In this document: positions 54,239 to 63,528 of the stretch, piece by piece
Layout of the letters: every line of letters begins with the position of its first letter
Position numbering within the stretch: the stretch's first letter is position 1
Assembly: GCF_004803755.1 (NCBI RefSeq)
Contig: NZ_CP032311.1
Location: forward strand, 1,442,501 to 1,506,500
DNA length: 64,000 nucleotides
Direction of reading: 5' to 3'
From: Pseudomonas sp. DG56-2
GTDB taxonomy: Bacteria; Pseudomonadota; Gammaproteobacteria; Pseudomonadales; Pseudomonadaceae
Notes under the pieces: model-generated
What the model saw: only the letters and a program-made list of their open reading frames with translations
Database searches by the model: none
What the model was told of the DNA's origin: nothing
Position numbers and translations under genes: made by a program

Positions 54239-55633
54239 TCAGCCTTTTTTACCCGGTTCGAGCATGTCTTGCGGGCGTACCCATTGATCGAACTGTTCGT
54301 TACTCAGGTAGCCCAGGCTCAGGGCCGCATCGCGCAGGGTGGTGCCTTCGCTGTAGGCCTTCTTGGCTATCTCCGCCGCCTTGTCGTAGCCGATGTGCGG
54401 ATTGAGCGCGGTGACCAGCATCAGCCCGCGTTCCAGGTGCGCTGCCATTTGTTCGGCATCGGGTTCGATGCCGGCCACGCAGTGCTGCTGGAAGTTGCGG
54501 CAGCCGTCGGCGAGCAGCTCGATCGATTGCAGCAGGTTGTGAATGATGACCGGCTTGAATACGTTCAACTGCAAGTGCCCCTGGCTTGCGGCAAAGCCAA
54601 TCGCCGTGTCGTTGCCCAGCACCTGGCAGGCGAGCATCGACAGCGCCTCGCACTGCGTCGGATTGACCTTGCCAGGCATGATCGAACTGCCCGGTTCGTT
54701 GGCCGGCAGGCGCACTTCGGCAAGGCCGGCACGCGGGCCTGAACTCAACAGGCGCAGGTCATTGGCGATTTTCATCAAGGCCACCGCCAGGGTCTTCAAG
54801 CCACCGGCCAAGGTGGTCAGCGGCTCATGCCCGGCCAGGGCGGCAAACTTGTTCGGCGCCGTCACGAAGGGCAGGCCGGAGAGGGCGGCCAACTCTGCGG
54901 CGATAGCTTCGGCAAAACCATGTGGGGCGTTGAGGCCGGTGCCGACCGCGGTACCTCCCTGGGCCAGCTCGCACACGGCAGGCAGCGCGGCACGGATTGC
55001 GCGCTGGGCGTAATCGAGCTGAGCGACATAGGCCGATACTTCCTGGCCAAACGTGATCGGGGTGGCATCCATCATGTGCGTGCGACCGGTCTTGACCAGG
55101 TGCAGATGACGTGCCGAGAGTTCGGCCAGGCCTGAGGACAATTCGGTGATCGCTGGCAGCAGATGGTGCTGAACAGCCTGCGCCGCGGCAATGTGCATGG
55201 CCGTTGGAAAGCAGTCGTTGGAGCTTTGCGAGCGATTGACATGATCGTTGGGGTGAACCGGAATCTTGCCGCCGCGCCCTTTGCCGGCCAGTTCGTTGGC
55301 GCGCCCGGCGATAACTTCATTAACGTTCATGTTGCTTTGCGTGCCACTGCCTGTCTGCCAGACGACGAGTGGAAACTGATCGTCCAACTGGCCATCGAGC
55401 ACTTCATCGGCCGCTTGTTCGATCAGACGGGAAATATCGGCCGGCAGGTCTCCGTTGCGGTTATTGACCCGTGCAGCAGCCTTTTTGATCATCGCCAGCG
55501 CATGCAGGACAGCGATTGGCATGCGCTCCTTGCCGATGGCGAAGTTGATCATCGAGCGTTGTGTCTGGGCTCCCCAGTAGGCCTGCTCAGGAACTTCGAC
55601 CTGCCCCAGGCTGTCAGTTTCGATACGGCTCAT
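54239..55633 (-). CDS. fumC: Class II fumarate hydratase FumC
   Basis: The 464-aa iron-free fumarase has the family signature [13 protein letters not shown] and substrate-binding strings [12 protein letters not shown] and [14 protein letters not shown]. It interconverts fumarate and malate in the TCA cycle and resists superoxide and iron limitation. No sodA or Fur box is next to it, so it is probably not the superoxide-linked copy found in some pseudomonads. Confidence 0.94.
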   Translation of the reverse strand: MSRIETDSLGQVEVPEQAYWGAQTQRSMINFAIGKERMPIAVLHALAMIKKAAARVNNRNGDLPADISRLIEQAADEVLDGQLDDQFPLVVWQTGSGTQSNMNVNEVIAGRANELAGKGRGGKIPVHPNDHVNRSQSSNDCFPTAMHIAAAQAVQHHLLPAITELSSGLAELSARHLHLVKTGRTHMMDATPITFGQEVSAYVAQLDYAQRAIRAALPAVCELAQGGTAVGTGLNAPHGFAEAIAAELAALSGLPFVTAPNKFAALAGHEPLTTLAGGLKTLAVALMKIANDLRLLSSGPRAGLAEVRLPANEPGSSIMPGKVNPTQCEALSMLACQVLGNDTAIGFAASQGHLQLNVFKPVIIHNLLQSIELLADGCRNFQQHCVAGIEPDAEQMAAHLERGLMLVTALNPHIGYDKAAEIAKKAYSEGTTLRDAALSLGYLSNEQFDQWVRPQDMLEPGKKG

Positions 55634-55790
55634 ACTGCACTCACTCCCTTGTGGTCTGAATTCGCAGTTTAGGTCCCTTTTAGTCGCAGCGGTTCCATCG
55701 CTCGTCGACCCACTTGAGTGCTGCGCCCGAGTCGGCGCAGAATGCTCTACTCTGGGGTACTACCTCTTCTGTCCTAATGAAGGAATTACG

Positions 55791-56315
55791 ATGACCCGTC
55801 TTCGCGCCCTTTGCACTGCTGTTGCGCTGGTCTGCGCCAGCGGCCAGGTGCTTGCCGATACCGCTAGCCACAACGCCAGTGCCGAAAAATTCCTCATGAT
55901 GGCGCACGCTGACAAGCTGGGCACCCCGGTCTATATGCAGGTGCAGCAGATGTTTGCCCAACGTTTCGAGCAGACCAAGGCGCCTGCTTCGAAAAAGTCC
56001 GTGCTCGACAGCTACCAGGCCAAGGCCAACGCCGCGCTGGACCAGGCCATCGGCTGGAACAAGCTCAAACCCGACATGGTCAAGCTGTACACCAGCACCT
56101 TCAGCGAAAGCGAGCTGAAAGACCTGGTAGCCTTCTACCAGTCGCCGCTGGGCAAGAAAGTCCTGGAAAAAATGCCTCAGGTCACCCAGCAATCGGCGCA
56201 ACTGACCCAGCAAAAGCTGGAAAGTGCAGTGCCGGTGGTCAACAAGCTGTTGGCTGATATGACCAAGGAACTTGACCCGAACGCTGGCAAGGCCGCCGCG
56301 CCAGCGAAGAAGTAA
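55791..56315 (+). CDS. DUF2059 secreted protein
   Basis: The 174-aa protein has a signal peptide (MTRLRALCTAVALVCASGQVLA) and a helical DUF2059 domain (LYTSTFSESELKDLVAFYQSPLGKKVLEKMP). It ends in an Ala/Lys-rich tail. It is predicted periplasmic; function unknown. GAAGGAAT is the ribosome site. It leads into bolA 15 bases later and is probably cotranscribed. Confidence 0.88.
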   Translation: MTRLRALCTAVALVCASGQVLADTASHNASAEKFLMMAHADKLGTPVYMQVQQMFAQRFEQTKAPASKKSVLDSYQAKANAALDQAIGWNKLKPDMVKLYTSTFSESELKDLVAFYQSPLGKKVLEKMPQVTQQSAQLTQQKLESAVPVVNKLLADMTKELDPNAGKAAAPAKK

Positions 56316-56330
56316 TACGCGGAGCCCGCC

Positions 56331-56630
56331 ATGTCCATGCAGCAAAAGATTGAACAGAGCCTGGCCGCGCTGGCGCCTCAGCACCTGTCGGTGCTCGATG
56401 AAAGCCATATGCACAGCCGTGGGCAGGAAACCCATTACAAAGCTGTACTGGTCAGCGAACAGTTCACTGGCCTGAACAGCGTGAAGCGCCACCAGAAGGT
56501 CTACGCCACCCTCGGCGAGTTGATGGGCCAGGTGCATGCCTTGGCCCTGCATACCTATACCCCTGAGGAATGGCAGAAGGTCGGTGCAGCACCCGCTTCA
56601 CCCACCTGCGCAGGTGGTAGCAAACACTGA
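56331..56630 (+). CDS. bolA: BolA family protein
   Basis: This 99-aa protein has the BolA core LDESHMHSRGQETHYKAVLVS and FTGLNSVKRHQKVYATLGEL. The conserved C-terminal His in ALALHTY and the His-rich loop suit [2Fe-2S] sharing with a monothiol glutaredoxin. It may also act on envelope-gene transcription as in E. coli. The preceding CGGAG is the ribosome site. Confidence 0.93.
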   Translation: MSMQQKIEQSLAALAPQHLSVLDESHMHSRGQETHYKAVLVSEQFTGLNSVKRHQKVYATLGELMGQVHALALHTYTPEEWQKVGAAPASPTCAGGSKH

Positions 56631-56660
56631 TTTCATCGTCAGGTTTTTGCTAGAATGTGC

Positions 56661-56689
56661 AACGCGCCGCTCGACGGCGCGTTTTTTTT
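56661..56689 (+). terminator. Terminator after bolA
   Basis: AACGCGCCG/CGGCGCGTT forms a perfect 9-bp stem with a CTCGA loop followed by a run of T. It separates bolA from trhO. Confidence 0.93.
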
Positions 56690-56737
56690 GTCATCCGGTC
56701 CGCCCTTTACGAGGGTGACCACCTGGAGATTCATTGC

Positions 56738-57676
56738 ATGACCCAAGCTATCGTCGTGGCGGCGCTGTACAAGTTCGTCACCCTGAAAGATTACATCGAA
56801 CTGCGCGAACCGCTGCTCGAAACCATGTTGAGCAACGACGTCAAGGGCACCTTGCTGCTGGCCGAAGAAGGCATCAACGGCACCGTGTCGGGCACCCGCG
56901 AAGGGATCGATGGCCTGTTGACCTGGCTGCGCAGCGACGCACGGCTCGAGGATATCGACCATAAGGAATCCTATTGCGATGAACAGCCGTTCTATCGCAC
57001 CAAGGTCAAACTCAAGAAAGAGATCGTTACCCTGGGTGTGCCGGGCGTAGACCCGAACCACAAGGTTGGCACTTATGTTGAGCCCAAGGACTGGAATGCG
57101 CTGATCAGCGACCCGGAAGTACTGCTCATCGACACCCGTAATGACTACGAAGTGGCCATCGGCACCTTTGATGGTGCAATCGATCCGAAAACCACCACCT
57201 TTCGTGAGTTCCCGGACTACATCAAGGCCAACTTCGACCCGTCGCGCCACAAGAAAGTGGCCATGTTCTGCACCGGCGGCATTCGTTGCGAAAAAGCCTC
57301 CAGCTACATGCTCGGTGAAGGTTTCGAAGAGGTCTATCATCTTAAAGGCGGCATCCTGAAATACCTCGAAGAGGTACCGCAGGAAGAAACCCGCTGGCAG
57401 GGCGACTGCTTCGTGTTCGACAACCGGGTCACTGTGCGTCACGACCTGAGCGAGGGCGACTACGACCAATGCCATGCCTGCCGTACACCGATCAGCGTCG
57501 AAGAGCGTGCGTCCGAGCATTATTCGCCAGGTATCAGCTGCCCGCATTGCTGGGACAGCTTGAGCGAAAAGACCCGCCGCAGCGCCGTTGACCGGCAGAA
57601 GCAGATCGAATTGGCCAAGGCTCGCAACATGCCGCACCCAATCGGTCACAACTACCGCAAAGCCGCCGAGGCCTGA
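56738..57676 (+). CDS. trhO: tRNA uridine(34) hydroxylase TrhO, rhodanese family
   Basis: The 312-aa protein has the N-terminal YceA/TrhO domain and a rhodanese domain with the active loop Cys in [13 protein letters not shown] (about residue 180). The C-terminus has paired Cys in CHACRTPIS and CPHCWD, a possible zinc site. TrhO hydroxylates U34 of several tRNAs using oxygen, the first step to 5-methoxyuridine or cmo5U. GGAG precedes the ATG. Confidence 0.94.
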   Translation: MTQAIVVAALYKFVTLKDYIELREPLLETMLSNDVKGTLLLAEEGINGTVSGTREGIDGLLTWLRSDARLEDIDHKESYCDEQPFYRTKVKLKKEIVTLGVPGVDPNHKVGTYVEPKDWNALISDPEVLLIDTRNDYEVAIGTFDGAIDPKTTTFREFPDYIKANFDPSRHKKVAMFCTGGIRCEKASSYMLGEGFEEVYHLKGGILKYLEEVPQEETRWQGDCFVFDNRVTVRHDLSEGDYDQCHACRTPISVEERASEHYSPGISCPHCWDSLSEKTRRSAVDRQKQIELAKARNMPHPIGHNYRKAAEA

Positions 57677-57679
57677 TAG

Positions 57680-58312
57680 ATGTCCGCACGCCTGCTCTAT
57701 GTGATGGACCCGATGTGCTCCTGGTGCTGGGGCTTTGCACCCGTCGCGCAGGCCTTGATCGCCCAGGCCCGTGACGTCGGTGTCGAAACCCACCTGGTGC
57801 CAGGCGGCTTGCGTACCGGCAGCAGTGCACTGGACGCATCGACTCGCGGCTACATTCTTGATCATTGGCAGGCTGTTAATACCGCCACCGGTCAGCCCTT
57901 TACCCTCGAAGGTGCGATGCCGGAAGGTTTCGTCTACGACACCGAGCCCGCCTGTCGGGCATTGGTGGCGGCGCGCGGCCTGGACGTGGAGCGCACCTGG
58001 ATATTGCTCGCGGCTATCCAGCAGGCGTTCTACCAAGGTGGTGAAGACGTCACCCTTGCGCCGAAACTGGTGGAGCTGGCTGAAAAGGCCGGCTACGAGC
58101 GCGGGCTGTTTGCCGAGCGCTTTGCCAGTGCTGACGTGCGTTCGGCCACGGCCTCCGATATCACCTGGGTGCAGGATCTGGGCATCGCCGGGTTTCCAAC
58201 CTTGCTGGCGGAACGTAACGGTCAGTTGGCGCTGTTGACCAATGGGTATCAGCCGCTTGAATCCCTCAGTCCGCTGCTCGGCCGCTGGCTGCAGCAGGCT
58301 GCCTGTGCTTGA
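57680..58312 (+). CDS. DsbA-family (FrnE-like) thiol oxidoreductase
   Basis: The 210-aa cytosolic protein has an N-terminal thioredoxin fold with the active site MDPMCSWCWGF (CSWC) and a helical insertion, ending with the cis-Pro strand GIAGFPTLLAERNG. No signal peptide is present. It starts 3 bases after trhO and overlaps the ABC exporter by 8 bases. The role is unknown; FrnE-type proteins act in oxidative-stress protection or disulfide exchange. Confidence 0.9.
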   Translation: MSARLLYVMDPMCSWCWGFAPVAQALIAQARDVGVETHLVPGGLRTGSSALDASTRGYILDHWQAVNTATGQPFTLEGAMPEGFVYDTEPACRALVAARGLDVERTWILLAAIQQAFYQGGEDVTLAPKLVELAEKAGYERGLFAERFASADVRSATASDITWVQDLGIAGFPTLLAERNGQLALLTNGYQPLESLSPLLGRWLQQAACA

Positions 58313-60137
58313 TGTCCCCGGGTCACCCGACCCTGTGCCGGGGCCGGCGCCAGCCGTTGCCGATCGGCTGAGCTGGGCGGAAATTCGCCGTCTGGCGTTG
58401 CAGCATAAAAAAGCCCTGTGGATTGCCAACGGTGTCGCGGTACTGGCGGCGCTGTGCAGCGTTCCTATCCCGCTGTTGTTACCGTTGCTGGTCGATGAAG
58501 TATTGCTCGGGCATGGTGATGCCGCGCTCAAGTGGATGAATCAGTTCCTGCCGGGCAGCTGGCAGGTAGCGGCAGGTTACATCGGTTTGATGCTGGTGCT
58601 CACGCTGTGCCTGCGGTGCGCCGCACTGGCCTTCAACGTGGTCCAGGCCAAGCTGTTCGCGGGCCTTGCCAAGGATATTGTCTACCGCCTGCGTATTCGC
58701 CTGATCGAGCGTCTCAAACGAATTTCCCTCAAAGAGTACGAAAGCCTGGGCAGCGGCACCGTGACCACTCATCTGGTCACTGACCTGGATACCCTGGACA
58801 AGTTCGTCGGTGAAACCCTCAGCCGCTTCCTGGTCGCCATGCTGACCCTTACCGGCACCGCGGCGATCTTGATGTGGATGCACTGGAAGCTGGCGCTGTT
58901 GATTCTGCTGTTCAATCCCTTGGTCATTTTTGCCACGGTGCAGTTGGGTAAGCGGGTCAAGCACCTGAAGAAGCTTGAGAACGACAGTACTTCACGCTTC
59001 ACCCAGGCGCTGACCGAAACCCTGGATGCCATCCAGGAAATTCGGGCCAGCAACCGTCAGGGCTATTTCCTCGGGCGTCTGGGCTTGCGTGCCCAGGAAG
59101 TGCGTAATTATGCGGTAGCGTCGCAGTGGAAGAGTGATGCCAGCGGCCGCGCCAGTGGTCTGTTGTTTCAATTCGGCATCGATATTTTCCGCGCGGCAGC
59201 GATGCTCACGGTGCTGTTTTCCGACCTGTCGATCGGGCAGATGCTGGCAGTGTTCAGCTACCTGTGGTTCATGATTGGCCCGGTCGAGCAGTTGCTGAAC
59301 TTGCAATACGCCTACTACGCTGCAGGCGGCGCATTGAGCCGGCTCAACGAGTTGCTGGCGCGTGCCGACGAGCCGCAATACCCAGGTGGCGTCGATCCAT
59401 TCAGGGGGCGTGACACCGTCGGTATCGAAGTGCAGGGCTTGCGCTTTGCCTATGCCGACGAACCGGTTCTCGATCAGTTGAACCTGTCCATTGCCCCGGG
59501 TGAAAAAGTTGCCATCGTCGGGGCCAGTGGTGGCGGCAAGAGCACCTTGGTGCAGTTGCTGCTTGGCCTCTATAGCCCGCAGGCCGGTACCATTCGCTTC
59601 GGTGGTTCGACCCTGCAGGACATCGGCCTGGAAACCTTGCGCGAGCATGTCGCTGTGGTGCTGCAGCATCCGTCGCTGTTCAACGACACCGTGCGTGCCA
59701 ACCTGACCATGGGGCGAGACTGCAGCGACGAAGCCTGCTGGCAGGCGCTGGCTATTGCCCAGTTGGAATCCACCATCGCCGCGCTACCCCGTGGTCTGGA
59801 CACCGTGGTGGGCCGCTCGGGCGTGCGCCTGTCGGGTGGCCAGCGCCAGCGCCTGGCAATCGCACGCATGGTGCTGGCCGAGCCCAAGGTGGTCATCCTC
59901 GACGAAGCGACCTCGGCCCTCGATGCGGCGACCGAATACAACCTGCACCAGGCGCTTGCACGCTTTCTCAGTGCGCGCACTACGTTGATCATTGCCCATC
60001 GTCTGTCAGCAGTGAAGCAGGCAGACCGGGTATTGGTTTTTGATGGAGGGCATGTGGCCGAGGATGGCGATCATCAGCAGTTGATCGCTGATGGCGGCTT
60101 GTATGCCAAGCTGTATGGTCATCTGCAGCAGAGTTGA
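58305..60137 (+). CDS. ABC-type exporter, fused permease and ATPase
   Basis: The 610-aa half-transporter has six hydrophobic helices, then an ATPase with Walker A VGASGGGKST, signature RLSGGQRQRLAIAR, Walker B VVILDEATSALD and a His switch (IIAHRLS). It probably works as a homodimer of the MsbA/LmrA group. The GTG at 58305 is chosen over an upstream frame inside the DsbA gene. Substrate unknown; the overlap with the thiol oxidoreductase gene is suggestive only. Confidence 0.9.
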   Translation: MLDVPGSPDPVPGPAPAVADRLSWAEIRRLALQHKKALWIANGVAVLAALCSVPIPLLLPLLVDEVLLGHGDAALKWMNQFLPGSWQVAAGYIGLMLVLTLCLRCAALAFNVVQAKLFAGLAKDIVYRLRIRLIERLKRISLKEYESLGSGTVTTHLVTDLDTLDKFVGETLSRFLVAMLTLTGTAAILMWMHWKLALLILLFNPLVIFATVQLGKRVKHLKKLENDSTSRFTQALTETLDAIQEIRASNRQGYFLGRLGLRAQEVRNYAVASQWKSDASGRASGLLFQFGIDIFRAAAMLTVLFSDLSIGQMLAVFSYLWFMIGPVEQLLNLQYAYYAAGGALSRLNELLARADEPQYPGGVDPFRGRDTVGIEVQGLRFAYADEPVLDQLNLSIAPGEKVAIVGASGGGKSTLVQLLLGLYSPQAGTIRFGGSTLQDIGLETLREHVAVVLQHPSLFNDTVRANLTMGRDCSDEACWQALAIAQLESTIAALPRGLDTVVGRSGVRLSGGQRQRLAIARMVLAEPKVVILDEATSALDAATEYNLHQALARFLSARTTLIIAHRLSAVKQADRVLVFDGGHVAEDGDHQQLIADGGLYAKLYGHLQQS

Positions 60138-60245
60138 GCTTAAACTGCGTGTAAAGGAGAAAAGCTCTCCAGTATTGCCAGCAAATAGCCTAGGCTGTGC
60201 CTTTATAAGATAAAGATTCATCCGGCTCTGTGTGCAAGGGACCTC

Positions 60246-62702
60246 ATGAAGCGAAAAAGGACTCTCGAAGCCCCGAACTTGTTCGGCATCATTTGGCCAT
60301 TTGTCGCCGTGGTGTTGTTTCAGGCATTACTGGGGGGGATCAGTCTCTACGCCTTGTCGGCAGTACGTGGCTATGTAGCAGGGGAGAGCCTTTGGTCCAA
60401 GGGACAAAAGGACGCCATCTATTACCTCAACCTGTATGCCGACAATCGCGACGAAGCGGTTTTCGCAAAGTATCAGACTGCCTTCGCCGTGCCGCAGGGC
60501 GGACATGACCTGCGTGCTGCCCTGGATCTGCCCGAACCGGATCTGGACGCGGCGCGACGCGGTATTTTGCAGGGCGGCAATCACCCCGATGATGTCTCCA
60601 GTCTTATCTGGTTGTACTTGAACTTTCGCCAGGTCAGTTACCTGGAAAAGGCCATTGAGCTGTGGTCGGTGGGCGATAGCTTTCTGAAGCAGCTCAACGA
60701 TGTCGCTCAACAGATGCAGGACGGCTTTCGCAGTAACACCGCCACCGCCAGCGATGTGGCCGAATGGAAGGCGCGCATCGCCACGATCAACGATGGTGTA
60801 ACGCCTGCGGCCCGAGCGTTCAGTGATGCTTTGGGCGAAGGTTCCCGTGTACTGCTGCGGGTACTGCTGGTGACCAACCTGGCCACCGCCTTGTTTCTGA
60901 TTGCCTTGGCATGGATGCGCTCAAGCAAGTTGCTGGCCCAACGACAAGCCTTTGCCAACGCCTTGGAGGTAGAAAAGGAGCGGGCGCAGATTACCTTGGA
61001 GTCGATTGGCGACGGCGTGATCACCACCGATGTTGAAGGCTGCATCGCTTACATGAACCCTGCGGCCGAGCAATTGACCCACTGGCATGCGGCCCAGGCC
61101 CAGGGCTTGCCCCTGGCGGCGCTGTTCAGCCTGCTCGACGAGAGCGCCGAGAAAAACAGCCTGACATTGGTTGAGCGCATTCTTGGTGGAGACTTCAGCG
61201 GCGGCACCGAGCATACCAAGCTGATCCAGCGCCTTGATGGCAGTACCGTCTCGGTGACCCTGGTGGGGGCACCGATCATGGCTGAAGGGCAGATAAGCGG
61301 CACCGTGCTGGTTCTGCATGACATGACCCAGGAGCGTCAGTACATCGCCAACCTGTCCTGGCAGGCGACCCATGACGCACTGACCGGCCTCGCCAACCGC
61401 CGCGAATTCGAGTATCGCCTGGAGCAGGCACTCAACGCCCTGGCGCGTAAACCGGCGCGGCATGCGCTGATGTTCCTCGATCTTGACCAGTTCAAGCTGG
61501 TCAACGACACCTGTGGGCATGCTGCTGGTGACGAACTGCTTAGGCACATCTGTGCCGTGCTGCAGGCGGGATTGCGCGAAGGCGATACCCTGGCGCGCCT
61601 GGGCGGTGATGAGTTCGGTATTCTTCTTGAGAATTGTGGGCATGAGCAGGCTGAGCGCATTGCTGAAAGCCTGCGCCAGGCCGTTCAGAACCTGCATTTT
61701 GTCTGGAAGAACCGCCCGTTCATGACCACCGTGAGTATCGGGCTGGTGCATGTATCCCAGGCACCTGTCACCCTTGAGGCCTCCCTGCGTGCCGCGGATA
61801 TGGCGTGCTACATGGCCAAGGAGAAGGGCCGCAATCGGGTGCAGGTGTATCACGCTGACGACAGCGAGCTGTCCATGCGTTTTGGCGAAATGGCCTGGAT
61901 TCAGCGGCTGCATGTGGCGCTGGAAGAAAACCGCTTTTGCCTGTACGCCCAGGAAATCGCGGCCCTTGGGGAGCATGACGGGGCAGGGCACATCGAAATT
62001 CTCCTGCGCCTGCAGGATGAAAACGGGCGCATCATCCTGCCCGACAGTTTCATTCCAGCCGCCGAGCGCTACGGTTTGATGACTGCGCTGGATCGTTGGG
62101 TGGTGCGCAATGTTTTCGAGGTGATTCGCCAGTGCCTGGATGAGCGCGGTGATGGCCCGCTGGCCATGTGTGCGATCAATTTGTCCGGTAGCAGTATCGG
62201 CGATGACAAATTCCTCGAGTACCTGCGCCGGCTGTTCGGGGAATATGGCATTCCGCCGCAAATGATCTGTTTCGAGATTACCGAAACCAGCGCCATTGCC
62301 AATCTGGGCAGTGCCATACGCTTTATCAACGAGTTGAAGAGCCTTGGTTGCCGATTCTCGCTGGATGACTTCTGCGCCGGAATGTCGTCGTTCGCCTATT
62401 TAAAGCATCTGCCCGTGGATTTCCTGAAAATTGACGGCAGTTTCGTCAAGGACATGCTCGATGATCCGGTCAATCGAGCTATGGTTGAGGTCATCAATCA
62501 TATCGGCCATGTCATGGGCAAACGCACCATTGCCGAGTTCGTCGAAACGCCGTTGATTGAGCAGGCCCTGCAGGAAATAGGTGTCGACTACGCCCAGGGC
62601 TACCTGATCGAGCGACCGCAGGCGTTTACCTGCGACAGCTTGCAGCGCCAACGGATTGCAGCAAGGCCTTTGTTGTTCAAGGCACCAGGGACTTTTCGCT
62701 GA
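60246..62702 (+). CDS. Membrane-anchored PAS-GGDEF-EAL c-di-GMP protein
   Basis: The 818-aa protein has two transmembrane helices (about 14-40 and 200-220) flanking a periplasmic sensor, a PAS domain (about 245-365; GVITTDVEG), GGDEF (about 370-535) and EAL (about 555-805). GGDEF is intact (LGGDEFG). The EAL motif reads EILLR and DDFG reads DDFCAG, while INLSG, ITETS, LKIDG, AEFVE and QGYLIE are kept. It is likely bifunctional or mainly a phosphodiesterase. A weak ribosome site (AAGGGACC) precedes the ATG. Confidence 0.92.
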   Translation: MKRKRTLEAPNLFGIIWPFVAVVLFQALLGGISLYALSAVRGYVAGESLWSKGQKDAIYYLNLYADNRDEAVFAKYQTAFAVPQGGHDLRAALDLPEPDLDAARRGILQGGNHPDDVSSLIWLYLNFRQVSYLEKAIELWSVGDSFLKQLNDVAQQMQDGFRSNTATASDVAEWKARIATINDGVTPAARAFSDALGEGSRVLLRVLLVTNLATALFLIALAWMRSSKLLAQRQAFANALEVEKERAQITLESIGDGVITTDVEGCIAYMNPAAEQLTHWHAAQAQGLPLAALFSLLDESAEKNSLTLVERILGGDFSGGTEHTKLIQRLDGSTVSVTLVGAPIMAEGQISGTVLVLHDMTQERQYIANLSWQATHDALTGLANRREFEYRLEQALNALARKPARHALMFLDLDQFKLVNDTCGHAAGDELLRHICAVLQAGLREGDTLARLGGDEFGILLENCGHEQAERIAESLRQAVQNLHFVWKNRPFMTTVSIGLVHVSQAPVTLEASLRAADMACYMAKEKGRNRVQVYHADDSELSMRFGEMAWIQRLHVALEENRFCLYAQEIAALGEHDGAGHIEILLRLQDENGRIILPDSFIPAAERYGLMTALDRWVVRNVFEVIRQCLDERGDGPLAMCAINLSGSSIGDDKFLEYLRRLFGEYGIPPQMICFEITETSAIANLGSAIRFINELKSLGCRFSLDDFCAGMSSFAYLKHLPVDFLKIDGSFVKDMLDDPVNRAMVEVINHIGHVMGKRTIAEFVETPLIEQALQEIGVDYAQGYLIERPQAFTCDSLQRQRIAARPLLFKAPGTFR

Positions 62703-62740
62703 AATCTGCACGAATAATCACAAGGAACAAGGAGCTAAAA

Positions 62741-63526
62741 GTGATTGACGCGTTTGTCCGTACCGGTCCATTGATGGACCCCACCAGTTACCCGCTCTGG
62801 GCCCAGCAGTTGATCAAAGACTGTCATGAGAGCAAGCGTCGGGTAGTCGAACACGAACTTTACCAGCGTATGCGAGATGGCCGGCTCAGCGCCCGCACCA
62901 TGCGCCAGTACCTGATTGGCGGCTGGCCGGTAGTCGAGCAGTTTTCCCTGTACATGGCCAAGAACCTGACCAAGACCCGCTACGCCCGCCATCCCGGCGA
63001 AGACATGGCGCGTCGCTGGTTGATGCGCAACATTCGTGTCGAGCTCAATCATGCCGATTACTGGCTGTACTGGAGCCAGGCCCATGGCGTTAGCCTGGAA
63101 GACCTGCAGGCCCAGGAAGTGCCGGCTGAGCTCAACGCATTGAGCGATTGGTGCTGGCACACCTGTGCAGCCGATTCGCTGGTGGTGGCGGTGGCGGCGA
63201 CCAACTATGCAATCGAAGGTGCGACGGGCGAATGGTCGGCGGTGGTGTGCTCTACCGGCGTTTATGCCCAGGGCTTCCCCGAGGAGGGTCGCAAGCGCGC
63301 CATGAAGTGGCTGAAGATGCATGCCCAGTACGATGACGCCCACCCATGGGAAGCACTGGAAATCGTCTGCACCCTGGCGGGCAATCATCCAACCCAGGCG
63401 CTGCAGACCGAGCTGCGGCGGGCGGTGTGCAAGAGCTACGACTACATGTTCTTGTTTCTGGAGCGCTGCATGCAACTGGAACAGCACCAGCCCGCCCGGG
63501 TTCAGGCGGAACTGGTAGAGAGCTGA
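62741..63526 (+). CDS. Iron-containing redox enzyme, PqqC/TenA-like heme-oxygenase fold
   Basis: The 261-aa helical protein has His/Glu/Tyr-rich helices (MRNIRVELNHADYWLYW, AATNYAIEGATGEWSAVV, HAQYDDAHPWEALEIV). These fit a di-iron or cofactor-free heme-oxygenase-like fold. The family includes PqqC, TenA and di-iron oxidases; the reaction here is unknown. The GTG start follows AAGGAGC. It trails the GGDEF-EAL gene by 38 bases and may be cotranscribed. Confidence 0.85.
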   Translation: MIDAFVRTGPLMDPTSYPLWAQQLIKDCHESKRRVVEHELYQRMRDGRLSARTMRQYLIGGWPVVEQFSLYMAKNLTKTRYARHPGEDMARRWLMRNIRVELNHADYWLYWSQAHGVSLEDLQAQEVPAELNALSDWCWHTCAADSLVVAVAATNYAIEGATGEWSAVVCSTGVYAQGFPEEGRKRAMKWLKMHAQYDDAHPWEALEIVCTLAGNHPTQALQTELRRAVCKSYDYMFLFLERCMQLEQHQPARVQAELVES

Positions 63527-63528
63527 GC

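Noticed and set aside
56639..58531. 630-codon minus-strand ORF across trhO, the DsbA-like gene and the ABC exporter start
   Set aside because: It spans three well-supported plus-strand genes and a terminator, and its translation resembles no family.
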